From assembly GCA_023408315.1 (NCBI GenBank), contig JAEYKI010000002.1:42864-106863 (forward strand): a stretch of 64,000 bases of DNA. Reading direction: 5' to 3'. A program made the position numbers and the translations under genes. The DNA is from Bacillota bacterium (GTDB taxonomy: Bacteria; Bacillota; Clostridia; Christensenellales; Christensenellaceae). Positions within the stretch are counted from its first letter, which is position 1; each line of letters starts with the position of its first letter. Below, in pieces: positions 17,080 to 25,300 of this stretch. The notes below the pieces were generated by a model. The model made no database searches and was not told where the DNA came from. It worked only from the letters and a program-made list of their open reading frames with translations.

Positions 17080-17117
17080 GCATTCTGCCAAAGCGGCGTT
17101 TGTCCCTTTGGAATCCC
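17080..17117 (-). repeat. Intergenic palindrome, family 2, copy R1
   Basis: Minus-strand reading GGGATTCCAAAGGGACAA...CTTTGGCAGAATGC aligns with R3 (19262-19315). Inner inverted repeat CCAAAG/CTTTGG. Confidence 0.65.
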
Positions 17118-17128
17118 ATTTGCTAAAA

Positions 17129-17151
17129 ATGCCGTTTCAAACGAACGGCAT
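17129..17151 (+). terminator. Terminator of the dienoyl-CoA reductase-like gene
   Basis: Stem ATGCCGTT/AACGGCAT (17129-17136, 17144-17151) followed by CTTTT. Confidence 0.6.
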
Positions 17152-17193
17152 CTTTTAATATACGTAAAATTCTTGTCATCCATTATTAACTTG

Positions 17194-17222
17194 TTGACAT
17201 AGTTACGGATAATTCGTACTAT
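17194..17222 (+). promoter_or_regulatory. Promoter directly abutting the DUF3810 start codon
   Basis: TTGACA (17194-17199), 17-bp spacer, TACTAT (17217-17222). Transcription should begin near 17229, only about 3 bases before the ATG at 17232, and no ribosome-binding site is visible, so the transcript is probably leaderless. Confidence 0.65.
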
Positions 17223-17231
17223 AAAAATATC

Positions 17232-18320
17232 ATGGAAACTGTTTTCATATTGCTTCCTTACGCGTCGGCAGGCTTCATTGTGTACTTTGCGTACCTGTTC
17301 AGTTTCAGCATACCTGTCTTTGTCGAATTCGTGTATTCAAGGGGCATCTATCCCATATTCACCAGGATGGACTTTTTAACCGCAAGCCTGCCGTTCAGTC
17401 TGGCCGAAATATTGGCGTATGCGCTGCTGGGGTGGCTGGCTTATTATGCCGTTTTTACCTTTAGAACGCTCATAAAGCGAAACAAAAAAAGCCTCCTCCG
17501 TAACCTGTTCTTCCGGCTTGCTTTGCTGGCTGTGGCGGCAAGTTGCCTGCTGGCTTTGTTTGTGGCTGGCTGGGCTTTTAATTACGCGCGCATGCCTCTT
17601 TCAGCTTCTCTGGGCCTGGATGCTTCACCGGCTTCTCCGGAGGAACTGTACCATTTGTGCCAAAGCCTTGCAGGCAAGGCAAACCATCTGCGCGGCAAAA
17701 CGCTTGAAGATGCTTGGGGCGTATACAAAATGAACAAATCCAAACAGCAGATCAACACGGAGGTAAAAAATGTATTCCGGGAATATGCGCCGCCCTTTAT
17801 GAACCTGGGAGGCGAGACGGACGTAAAAGGCGTGGCAACATACAACCTGCTCTCAGGCTTGAATATCCTGGGCATATTTATACCGTTTACGTATGAGCCC
17901 AACGTAAACATGCAAATGCCAGACCTGTATTTCTCGTCCTCCGCGTTGCACGAATACGCGCACTTCAAAGGCTTTGCGCGGGAAGACGAAGCGAATTTTA
18001 TTGCATATTACGTATCCCGGAACATGCCCGATACAGATTTTTCCTATTCCTCCACCATGCTGGCGCTGGTGCATTCCATGAACCAGCTTGCAAACTGCAG
18101 CCCAGGCCTGTACAGCCGGGTGTACGGCGCCCTTTCTCCCGCCGTTCAAAGGGATTTGGACGCCAACGCGGCCTACTGGGCGCAGTTTAAAGATACGCAG
18201 CAAGCGGTGGAAACCATGAACAACAACTACTTGAAATCCAATAAGCAACAGGACGGCGTGCAGAGTTACGGGCGCATGGTGGACCTGCTGATTGCCCTGA
18301 TGCGCGCGGGAGGATTATAA
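17232..18320 (+). CDS. DUF3810 membrane protein with HExxH motif
   Basis: 362 residues. Two or three N-terminal membrane helices (to about residue 120: LPYASAGFIVYFAYLFSF, AEILAYALLGWLAYYAVF, LALLAVAASCLLALFVAGWA) are followed by a large extracytoplasmic domain with HEYAH at residues 240-244 and EDEANFIAYY downstream, an HExxH-plus-glutamate zinc-peptidase pattern. This matches the DUF3810 family, whose members are thought to be zinc metalloproteases but are poorly characterised. No ribosome-binding site is visible; the promoter suggests a leaderless message. It is followed by upp, which has its own promoter. Confidence 0.75.
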   Translation: METVFILLPYASAGFIVYFAYLFSFSIPVFVEFVYSRGIYPIFTRMDFLTASLPFSLAEILAYALLGWLAYYAVFTFRTLIKRNKKSLLRNLFFRLALLAVAASCLLALFVAGWAFNYARMPLSASLGLDASPASPEELYHLCQSLAGKANHLRGKTLEDAWGVYKMNKSKQQINTEVKNVFREYAPPFMNLGGETDVKGVATYNLLSGLNILGIFIPFTYEPNVNMQMPDLYFSSSALHEYAHFKGFAREDEANFIAYYVSRNMPDTDFSYSSTMLALVHSMNQLANCSPGLYSRVYGALSPAVQRDLDANAAYWAQFKDTQQAVETMNNNYLKSNKQQDGVQSYGRMVDLLIALMRAGGL

Positions 18321-18348
18321 ACTTTTTTGCTTTTTTTTACACAACAAA

Positions 18349-18377
18349 TTGTAATTGGCCTTATTTTCATATATACT
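18349..18377 (+). promoter_or_regulatory. Predicted promoter of upp
   Basis: TTGTAA (18349-18354), 17-bp spacer, TATACT (18372-18377), with a GGGAGAAA ribosome-binding site before the ATG. Confidence 0.55.
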
Positions 18378-18409
18378 ATTTACTGATAAAAAACAGGGAG
18401 AAATTCAAA

Positions 18410-19039
18410 ATGTCCAATGTATATGTTATAGACCACCCGCTGATCCAGCACAAACTGACTTTTATGCGGGATAAAAACACAAGCTCAAAGGATTTCCGCG
18501 CGCTTTTATATGAAATTTCCATGCTCATGGGATACGAGGTCACGCGCGACCTGCCTCTTGAGGAAGTGCAGATAGAAACCCCCGTTGCGCCTGCAACAAC
18601 CAAGATCATCACCGGCAAAAAGCTGGCCATTGTGCCCATTTTGCGCGCCGGCCTTGGTATGGTGGACGGGCTTTTAAATCTTGTTCCTTCCGCACGCGTG
18701 GGCCACATAGGCCTGTACCGCGACCCGGAAACATTAAAGCCCGTGGAATATTACTGCAAACTGCCCGGCGATTCGGACGAGCGCATTATCATTGCCGTTG
18801 ACCCCATGCTGGCGACAGGCGGCAGCGCATCCGCTGCGCTCACGTTTCTGAAGCAGAAAGGCTGCAGCCAGATCAAGCTGATGTGCCTGATTGCCGCTCC
18901 CGAAGGAATCGCCGCCGTGCAGAAAGCGCACCCGGATGTGGACATCTATGTTGCAGCGGTGGACGAGCGTTTGAACGACCACGCCTATATTGTGCCCGGC
19001 CTGGGAGACGCAGGCGACCGGCTGTTTGGAACAAAATAA
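18410..19039 (+). CDS. upp: Uracil phosphoribosyltransferase
   Basis: 209 residues, usual length. Converts uracil and PRPP to UMP in pyrimidine salvage. It has the N-terminal VIDHPLIQHKLTFMRD signature, PILRAGLGMVDG, the PRPP-binding loop VDPMLATGGSA and the C-terminal YIVPGLGDAGDRLFGTK uracil-binding segment. ATG preceded by CAGGGAGAAA. It is a single gene with its own promoter and a strong terminator. Confidence 0.97.
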   Translation: MSNVYVIDHPLIQHKLTFMRDKNTSSKDFRALLYEISMLMGYEVTRDLPLEEVQIETPVAPATTKIITGKKLAIVPILRAGLGMVDGLLNLVPSARVGHIGLYRDPETLKPVEYYCKLPGDSDERIIIAVDPMLATGGSASAALTFLKQKGCSQIKLMCLIAAPEGIAAVQKAHPDVDIYVAAVDERLNDHAYIVPGLGDAGDRLFGTK

Positions 19040-19042
19040 AAC

Positions 19043-19067
19043 AAAAGGCTCCAATGTGAGCCTTTTT
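19043..19067 (+). terminator. Terminator of upp
   Basis: Stem AAAAGGCTC/GAGCCTTTT (19043-19051, 19058-19066) followed by a T-rich run. Confidence 0.75.
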
Positions 19068-19097
19068 CTTTTGTTTTTTTGCAGGCTCCCCGCCTCC

Positions 19098-19134
19098 AAA
19101 CCTCCGGCCAAAAACCACTTGGCCCTTGGAACCC
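19098..19134 (-). repeat. Intergenic palindrome, family 2, copy R2
   Basis: Minus-strand reading GGGTTCCAAGGGCCAAGTGG then TTTTTGGCCGGAGG, a degenerate copy of the family 2 consensus. It faces R3 in opposite orientation, about 130 bp away. Confidence 0.5.
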
Positions 19135-19261
19135 ATTATGCAAAACGACGCTATGCGGCGTTTTGGGACAAGATATTAACAAATAATTAATCAAAATACC
19201 GTATGCCAGAGGCAGGCTGGTTTTTTCTTTGCAACGCCGCGAAGCGGTATTGCTGGCATAA

Positions 19262-19315
19262 GGGATTCCAAAGGGTCAATCGATCCTTTGGCGGGGTGCA
19301 GGGGCGAAGCCCCTG
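19262..19315 (+). repeat. Intergenic palindrome, family 2, copy R3
   Basis: GGGATTCCAAAGGGTCAATC then GATCCTTTGGCGGGGTGC, followed by the hairpin CAGGGGCGAAGCCCCTG. Most complete copy of the family. Confidence 0.7.
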
Positions 19316-19324
19316 TAAAAACTA

Positions 19325-20248
19325 TTATTTATCTTTCGTATTTATTTTTTCTTTAATTACATACTGCGGCTGTTTGTTCATGGATATGAACGTGCGGCCC
19401 ATGTACTCGCCCACCAGGCCCAGCACCAGCAATATCAAACCGCCGATGAATACCATCGCGGCCATGTTGGACGTCCAACCAAGCGCAATTTTATCCCAAT
19501 ACAGCAATTTATTGATGATAAGCACAATAGCGGCAACAAACCCCGCCAGGGCAAATATCAAACCTAATACCGTGGCAATGCGTAACGGTTTAATTGAAAA
19601 GCTAGTGAATCCGTTCATCCAAAGGCCCACCAGTTTACCCAGGCTGTACCCGGAAGCGCCTTCCGTGCGCTTTTTATGCACAACGGGAACGTCTGTAATG
19701 CTGGAGGTGGTGCGCAGCACCAGGCCGCCCAGGTAGGGGTACGGGTTATCGTAGCGCAGTATCTCGTCCACCACAAAACGCTTCATGGCAACAAAGCTGG
19801 ACATATATAAATCCTTGGGCTTCCCCAGCATAATCTCGCTCATGCGGTTATTCAGGCGGCTGCCCCAGTTGCGGAACACGCTGTGCTGCTTGTCCTCATA
19901 ACGCGCGTATACAACGTCAAAACCTTCGTTAATTTTATCAACCAGTTTAATGGATTCGGCGGGCGGAGTCTGTCCGTCGTCGTCCAGGCAAATCACAATA
20001 TCCCCCACGCTCTCGCGCAGCCCTGCCATCAGGGCGGAATGCTGCCCAAAATTCCTGGCAAAGGAAAGCATCCGCACGTTGGCATACTTGCCGCAGATTT
20101 CTTTTAATACGGCAAGCGTGTCGTCCGGCGAACAATCGTTCACCAGTATCACTTCAAACTCCTTGCCCGCGTATGCGCCGAATATCTCGTCCACAACGCC
20201 GCTTATGGTGTTTTGGGACCGGTAACAGGGAATTACAAAGGAAATCAT
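19325..20248 (-). CDS. Polyprenyl-phosphate glycosyltransferase, GT2 (GtrB/dolichol-P-mannose-synthase type)
   Basis: 307 residues. Cytoplasmic GT-A domain: VIPCYRSQNTISGVVDEIF at the N-terminus, VNDCSPDDT, then CLDDDGQTPPAES as the DxD region. Two C-terminal membrane helices follow (ATVLGLIFALAGFVAAIVLI and MVFIGGLILLVLGLVGEYMG). Such enzymes move a sugar from a nucleotide donor to undecaprenyl phosphate at the inner membrane face, for wall or glycan modification. It follows the aminotransferase gene by 13 bp on the same strand, so the transferred sugar may be a 4-amino-4,6-dideoxyhexose. Palindromes R2 and R3 lie just past its 3' end. Confidence 0.9.
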   Translation of the reverse strand: MISFVIPCYRSQNTISGVVDEIFGAYAGKEFEVILVNDCSPDDTLAVLKEICGKYANVRMLSFARNFGQHSALMAGLRESVGDIVICLDDDGQTPPAESIKLVDKINEGFDVVYARYEDKQHSVFRNWGSRLNNRMSEIMLGKPKDLYMSSFVAMKRFVVDEILRYDNPYPYLGGLVLRTTSSITDVPVVHKKRTEGASGYSLGKLVGLWMNGFTSFSIKPLRIATVLGLIFALAGFVAAIVLIINKLLYWDKIALGWTSNMAAMVFIGGLILLVLGLVGEYMGRTFISMNKQPQYVIKEKINTKDK

Positions 20249-20261
20249 CTATGCCTCTCCT

Positions 20262-21401
20262 TTACTCCCGCGCACGAAAAAACGCGGCCGCCACATCCGC
20301 AATAATACGGATCTCTTCTTCTTTAAGGCCCCAGTACATGGGCAGGCGCACAAGCCTCTCGCTCTCCCGGGTGGTGTATTCGTCCGCACCGCTGAACCTG
20401 CCGAATTTCATCCCGGCGGGCGACGAATGCAGGGGCACATAATGGAACACGCACATAATTTCTTTTTCCTTCATGTACGCAATAAAATCCTGCCGCGTCT
20501 GCAAATCTTTGCATTTGATATAAAACATGTGGCCGTTGTGCACACAGCCCTGCGGCACATGCGGCAGTTCAATCATTCCTTCCCGGGCAAGAGGCGCAAG
20601 CAGGGATTTATACAGTTCATAGCTCCTGAGCCTGTCCCGGTTAATCTCCTCCGCCAACTCCAGCTGCGCGTACAGGTAAGCCGCGTTAATCTCACTGGGC
20701 AGGTAGCTGGAGCCAACAATCTGCCAGGTATACTTGTCCACCTGGCCCCGCCAAAACTTGCTGCGGTCCGTGCCTTTTTCCCTCAGCATTTCCGCAAGCT
20801 CTATATACACCGGGTCGTTCAGCAGCAGCAGGCCGCCTTCCCCCATGGAATAATTTTTTGTTTCGTGAAAGCTGTATGTCCCCAATTCGCCAATAGTCCC
20901 CAGCGGTTTGCCTTTATACGTGGACATCATGCCCTGCGCCGCATCCTCCAGCACCAAAAGGCCGTGCTTTTTGGCGATTGCGCATATAGCGTCCATCTCA
21001 CAGGATACGCCCGCGTAATGCACAACTATAATGGCTTTGGTTTTAGATGTAATGGCCCTCTCTATCTTGTTTTCGTCTATGTTCATGGTATCAGGCCGGA
21101 CGTCCACAAAAACGCACACGCCGCCCCGCATGGCCACGGCGTTTGCGCTGGATACAAAATTATAAGAGGGCAGAATCACTTCGTCTCCCGGGCCAATGTC
21201 CGCCAGAATGCCCATCATATCAAGGGCATGGCTGCACGAAGTGGTAAGCAGCGCTTTTTTGGTGGGGAGCCGTTTTTCAAACCACTCGCTCGCCTTTTTT
21301 GTATACGGCCCGTCTCCACAAATCTTATGATTATTACTATAGGCGTCTTCTATATATTCTTTGGCGCTCTTCACAAAAGGCGGTACGTTAAAAGCAATCA
21401 T
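20262..21401 (-). CDS. wecE: dTDP-4-amino-4,6-dideoxygalactose transaminase-like (DegT family)
   Basis: 379-residue PLP-dependent sugar aminotransferase. TTSCSHALDMMGILADIGPG, GDEVILPSYNFVSSANA and VDVRPDTMNIDE are close to the WecE/RffA signature. The Schiff-base lysine is in SFHETKNYSMGEGG, and EDAAQGM supplies the aspartate that contacts the PLP ring nitrogen. WecE converts dTDP-4-keto-6-deoxyglucose to the 4-amino sugar. No dTDP-glucose synthesis genes (rfbABC) are in the window, so its substrate must come from elsewhere. It is the first gene of a two-gene operon with the GT2 enzyme. Confidence 0.87.
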   Translation of the reverse strand: MIAFNVPPFVKSAKEYIEDAYSNNHKICGDGPYTKKASEWFEKRLPTKKALLTTSCSHALDMMGILADIGPGDEVILPSYNFVSSANAVAMRGGVCVFVDVRPDTMNIDENKIERAITSKTKAIIVVHYAGVSCEMDAICAIAKKHGLLVLEDAAQGMMSTYKGKPLGTIGELGTYSFHETKNYSMGEGGLLLLNDPVYIELAEMLREKGTDRSKFWRGQVDKYTWQIVGSSYLPSEINAAYLYAQLELAEEINRDRLRSYELYKSLLAPLAREGMIELPHVPQGCVHNGHMFYIKCKDLQTRQDFIAYMKEKEIMCVFHYVPLHSSPAGMKFGRFSGADEYTTRESERLVRLPMYWGLKEEEIRIIADVAAAFFRARE

Positions 21402-21500
21402 GCGCGGCTCCTTTTATACTTTTCCACTGGAAACTTGACAAGCCTTATTTTACTACAACCCCATATATAATACAACCACCTTGTCCGGCTATAAAAATCA

Positions 21501-21529
21501 TTGCTATACACTTATATTTTTGTTAGAAT
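21501..21529 (+). promoter_or_regulatory. Predicted promoter of the HAD-IIA gene
   Basis: TTGCTA (21501-21506), 17-bp spacer, TAGAAT (21524-21529). Confidence 0.5.
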
Positions 21530-21563
21530 ATTTTCGGAAGTAACAGATAGAAAGAGGCAAGCT

Positions 21564-22349
21564 ATGTACGGTTTGGAAAACAAAAAAGGATTCATATGCG
21601 ATATGGACGGCGTGCTTTACCACGGCAACACGCTTTTGCCCGGTGTGCGCGAGTTTTATAACTGGCTGACCGAGCATGATAAAAAATATATATTCCTCAC
21701 CAATTCCAGCGAGCGTTCGCCTCGGGAATTGCAGCAAAAGCTGGGCCGCCTGGGGCTGGATGTGGATGAAAGCCATTTTTACACCAGCGCGCTTGCCACG
21801 GCAAAATTTTTAAAAAGCCAGTGCCCGGAAGGCAGCGTATACGTAATTGGCGAGCCGGGGCTGATGAACGCCTTGTACGACGTTGGCTTCACCATGAACA
21901 ACGTGAACCCGGACTACGTGGTGGTGGGAGAAACGCGCGCGCTGAATTATGAAATGATTGAACACGCAACCCTGCTTGTGCAGAACGGCGCCCAGCTCAT
22001 CGGCACCAACCCGGACCTCACCGCCCCGACCGAAAAAGGCATTATACCCGCCACCCGCGCGCTGATATCCCCCATAGAAATGGCCTCCGGCCACAAGGCG
22101 TATTTTCTTGGCAAACCCAATCCCCTGATGATGCGCATAGGCCTTGCCATGCTGGGCGTGGACAACGAGGACGCGTGCATTGTGGGCGACCGCATGGATA
22201 CGGACATTATTGCGGGAATTGAGAGCGAGATAGACACGGTGCTTGTGCTGTCCGGCGTTACCGAACTGGAAAGCATCCAAAAATATCCCTACCGCCCCAG
22301 ATACATTCTGCACGACGTGGGTGAAATATTTGTTAAAGAACTTTTATAG
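21564..22349 (+). CDS. HAD-IIA sugar/nucleotide phosphatase (NagD-like)
   Basis: 261 residues from the ATG after AAAGAGGC; the longer frame starts upstream of the promoter and is not credible. Motif I CDMDGVLYHGN near residue 13, FLTNSSERS as motif II, the NagD-type cap with GTNPDLTAPTEKGIIPA, the motif III lysine in FLGKPNPLMM, and IVGDRMDTDIIAG as motif IV. NagD-like enzymes dephosphorylate nucleoside monophosphates or sugar phosphates. A bidirectional terminator separates it from the convergent RelA/SpoT-domain gene. Confidence 0.87.
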   Translation: MYGLENKKGFICDMDGVLYHGNTLLPGVREFYNWLTEHDKKYIFLTNSSERSPRELQQKLGRLGLDVDESHFYTSALATAKFLKSQCPEGSVYVIGEPGLMNALYDVGFTMNNVNPDYVVVGETRALNYEMIEHATLLVQNGAQLIGTNPDLTAPTEKGIIPATRALISPIEMASGHKAYFLGKPNPLMMRIGLAMLGVDNEDACIVGDRMDTDIIAGIESEIDTVLVLSGVTELESIQKYPYRPRYILHDVGEIFVKELL

Positions 22350-22365
22350 GAATTTATATACAGTC

Positions 22366-22394
22366 AAAAAAGATGCGCGGCGCGCATCTTTTTT
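22366..22394. terminator. Bidirectional terminator
   Basis: AAAAAAGATGCGCG/CGCGCATCTTTTTT perfect inverted repeat between convergent genes. Confidence 0.8.
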
Positions 22395-22402
22395 TGTTCT
22401 GT

Positions 22403-23764
22403 TCATATTTCCACAAAACCGTTCAGCATGGCAATGTATTTTTTTCTGTCCTTATCCCAGTTGAGTTCCTCGTCCAGCACAATAGATTCAATGGTACGTG
22501 AAAGAGCGCTGTTCAGCGAGGCCATCCCTGTTTTCCACAGCAGTTCAATGGAAGAAAACCGTTTAAATATATACGCAATCTCCTCCACCAGGTCGTTCTT
22601 CACCCTCTCTGTGGTCTCTTTTTCCAATTTTCCATTCAAAAGGCCAAAACTGGAATTTGCTTTAAAGCGGCCCTTGTAATAGCGTATAAAGTTGTTCATA
22701 ATATCTTCCATCTTTCCCCCGTCTATTTTAAACAGAATGAGGAAGAACAAGTGCCACTGAAAATCCAGGTTAATGAGCCTTAAAATGGTGTTCAGCACCG
22801 TCATAAAAAACACATCGTCACAGGCGAGCGCCTCGCGGTCTATACGGATATGCTTGTCAAACACAATTTCTTCCCCCGCTATGCTGTTTGTGATATAGAA
22901 TATATCCAGCATTACGCGCCCATAATCACTCATGTCGGAAGCGTTGTTTACAATCAGTATATATTGCAGAATACTGTCGCAGCTTTTTTTAAAATCCGTC
23001 ACAAATCCCAGCGAACTGGTCATTTTGTTTGCAATGGTATCGTGGATCATTTTGGACAAAACGCCGTCAATATTTTTGATGCGCTGCCGCATATGCGCGT
23101 TGTCTTCACGCTTATAACGGCGGTAAAGCTGATGCAGCTGCCTGTCGATGAGGTTCAGGTTTTCTTTAATGGACACCATGCTGTCCATCACCAGGTCGTC
23201 CAGCACCACATAGGCGTTGTTTTTATACACAATTTTGTGCTCTATTTCCCCCCAGAATACGTTTACCAGGCATTTTATCTGCAGCTCAAAGTTTACCTTC
23301 ACATCCCCGTCTTCATACCGCCCGTCTATCTTAAAGATGTCAAACCCGTTTTTCTGCTTCTGGGGCTGGGCCTCGGAAAGCTTGAGGCGCATGGCCGGGG
23401 CGGACTGGTTATAATAATAGATCCGGTCGTCCGTTTTATCAAACATGGCGGTAATCAGGCCGTACACATATTTTTCATCTTCCACAAACTTGCACTCAAT
23501 CCGCAGGCCAATAATATCCTGAATATTGGCAATGGATTCTTCTTTGGAAGAAAAAATTCGGTAATAGCTGTTTTTGATCATTTTCTCACGAACGCTGGCA
23601 GGTTCCTTAATGCGGTAGTTCACGGCAAGCGTATACAGGCTGTTTTCGCAAACTATTTTTTCAATCCATGCCTTTAGCTGCAGCGCAGTCGTTTCAAACC
23701 CGTCCCGGATCGTTTCGTAATACTGCACAATCTCGTCGATATGCTTGAAAATCTTTAAATTCAT
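22403..23764 (-). CDS. RelA/SpoT-domain protein with long helical C-terminus
   Basis: 453 residues. The N-terminal ~200 residues carry RelA/SpoT nucleotidyltransferase stations: YRIKEPASVREKMIK (~49-63), NIQDIIGLRIECKF (~80-93), FELQIK (~159-164) and FWGEIEHKIVYK (~169-180). The remaining ~250 residues are mainly helical, with no TGS or ACT domain and no HD hydrolase. The GYxSLH station of classical synthetases is not clear here (KNGFDIFKIDGRY occupies the region), so synthetic activity and product are uncertain. It stands alone, convergent with the HAD-IIA phosphatase. The window's other RelA/SpoT-domain protein (523-1512) is unrelated in its C-terminus. Confidence 0.7.
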   Translation of the reverse strand: MNLKIFKHIDEIVQYYETIRDGFETTALQLKAWIEKIVCENSLYTLAVNYRIKEPASVREKMIKNSYYRIFSSKEESIANIQDIIGLRIECKFVEDEKYVYGLITAMFDKTDDRIYYYNQSAPAMRLKLSEAQPQKQKNGFDIFKIDGRYEDGDVKVNFELQIKCLVNVFWGEIEHKIVYKNNAYVVLDDLVMDSMVSIKENLNLIDRQLHQLYRRYKREDNAHMRQRIKNIDGVLSKMIHDTIANKMTSSLGFVTDFKKSCDSILQYILIVNNASDMSDYGRVMLDIFYITNSIAGEEIVFDKHIRIDREALACDDVFFMTVLNTILRLINLDFQWHLFFLILFKIDGGKMEDIMNNFIRYYKGRFKANSSFGLLNGKLEKETTERVKNDLVEEIAYIFKRFSSIELLWKTGMASLNSALSRTIESIVLDEELNWDKDRKKYIAMLNGFVEI

Positions 23765-23950
23765 TTATATGGAAACCCCTTGGAAAACTATTTGGAAAAG
23801 TTCTTGCTTGTATTATATACCAAAAAGCCGCCTTGTGCAAATGCATCGTGCGCCAAACTGTTTTGAATTTCCCAGGTAATGCGGTTTTGTAAAAACATTA
23901 AGCTCCGTTTTACAAATATCCGGATAATTCTGTCCCATTAAACGTTTTTA

Positions 23951-23979
23951 TTGATTATTTACCACTGTTCAAGTATAAT
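23951..23979 (+). promoter_or_regulatory. Predicted promoter of the MFS transporter
   Basis: TTGATT (23951-23956), 17-bp spacer, TATAAT (23974-23979). Confidence 0.6.
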
Positions 23980-24030
23980 TTGATTACATTCGCTTTATTC
24001 ATTTAACATATTAAAAGAGGAGGAAACACT

Positions 24031-25233
24031 ATGAACAAAACCCGTACTCTCACGCTCATTTCCGGCGCACTCATACTCTTTTGTCTCGGTATCATTTATA
24101 TTTGGAGTATCTTCAATAAACCGGTTATGACGTATTTTAACAACTGGGCAGATTCTGCTTTCACTTTCAACATCATGCTTGTTACGTTTGTGCTGGGCAT
24201 ACTTATTGGCGGCAGAATTCAGGATAAAAAAGGTCCCCGCATTGTCGTTCTGATCGGCGGCATACTGTTTGCGGCAGGCATTCTTTTGTCTTCTATTATC
24301 CCCCCGTCCCTTCCCTGGATGTTTGCCGTTTGCTACGGCGGCATTGCCGGATTCGGCGTAGGCATGGCGTACACATCCACCATCTCCTGCGTGCAGAAAT
24401 GGTTCCCGGACAGGCGGGGCCTTGCCAGCGGCATCATGGTAAGCGCCTTTGGCGTATCCACGGTTGCGTTTGGCCCTCTTGCAAGCGCAATGCTTACCAC
24501 CTGGAGCATCAGCCTGGGCAACACGCTCCAGATTCTGGCCATTGCGTTCTTTGCGGTTGTTATTATATTTGTATGGTTTATTAAAAATCCGCCGGAAGGA
24601 TATATGGCAGATTTGAAACCAAAAACCAACGCCGCTCCGGCAACCAAGGAACAGTTTACGCCCAGCGAGGCTCTCCGCACACCGCAGATGTATTTTACCA
24701 TTATCTGCATGGCAATGCTGACGCTCTCTTATTTTATCATCATCCCCAAGGTGGCGGCGCTTAGCACCGCAGGTAAAGATTTTGCAGATTTTGCAGTGCT
24801 TACGGTTTCCCTTTCGGGCGTGGCGAGCGCTGTCGGCCGTTTGGTAATGCCCATTCTTTCCGATTATAAAGGCCGTAAATTCGCCTTTATGATTCTTTTC
24901 ATCGTCATACTTGCTTCCATGGCGGCGCTGATTTTTGTAACCGGCCCCATTTGCATTGTTCTCATATGGGCGGTTGCGTTCTGCTACGGCGCTTCTGCGG
25001 GCGTTTTTCCCGCGCTCACCGCAGATTACTTCGGGCCCAAAAACATGGGCGCAAATTACGGCCTGGTAATGATCGGCTTTGCCGGCGCGGCGGTTCTGGC
25101 GGGAAGCATTTCTTCCTTGTTTATTTCCGCCAAAGCTGTATCCAACCTTGCGTTTATCATTCCGGTGATTGCCTGCATCGTGGGCATCATCTTTATGGTA
25201 GCCCTGAAACCCCCGGTTAAAAAAGCAAAATAA
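24031..25233 (+). CDS. MFS transporter, oxalate/formate antiporter (OFA) family
   Basis: 400 residues with about 12 hydrophobic helices. The first, LISGALILFCLGIIYIWSIF, is typical of OFA-family carriers such as OxlT. The loop 2-3 MFS motif appears as GGRIQDKKGPR, and a central polar loop (LKPKTNAAPATKEQFTPSEA) divides the two halves. OFA members exchange small carboxylates; the substrate here is not determined. GAGGAGG lies at ideal spacing before the ATG. It is a single gene with its own promoter and terminator. Confidence 0.88.
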   Translation: MNKTRTLTLISGALILFCLGIIYIWSIFNKPVMTYFNNWADSAFTFNIMLVTFVLGILIGGRIQDKKGPRIVVLIGGILFAAGILLSSIIPPSLPWMFAVCYGGIAGFGVGMAYTSTISCVQKWFPDRRGLASGIMVSAFGVSTVAFGPLASAMLTTWSISLGNTLQILAIAFFAVVIIFVWFIKNPPEGYMADLKPKTNAAPATKEQFTPSEALRTPQMYFTIICMAMLTLSYFIIIPKVAALSTAGKDFADFAVLTVSLSGVASAVGRLVMPILSDYKGRKFAFMILFIVILASMAALIFVTGPICIVLIWAVAFCYGASAGVFPALTADYFGPKNMGANYGLVMIGFAGAAVLAGSISSLFISAKAVSNLAFIIPVIACIVGIIFMVALKPPVKKAK

Positions 25234-25249
25234 TTCATCAGATCAAAAG

Positions 25250-25273
25250 AACCCGCAGCGAGCGGGTTTTTTT
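25250..25273 (+). terminator. Terminator of the MFS gene
   Basis: AACCCGC/GCGGGTT stem (25250-25256, 25262-25268) with a T run. Confidence 0.8.
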
Positions 25274-25300
25274 ATTTGCGCTGTTACTGGGGCGACGTCC

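Noticed and set aside
20427..21470. 347-codon open frame antisense to wecE
   Set aside because: Shadow of a well-conserved aminotransferase gene, no recognisable protein features.
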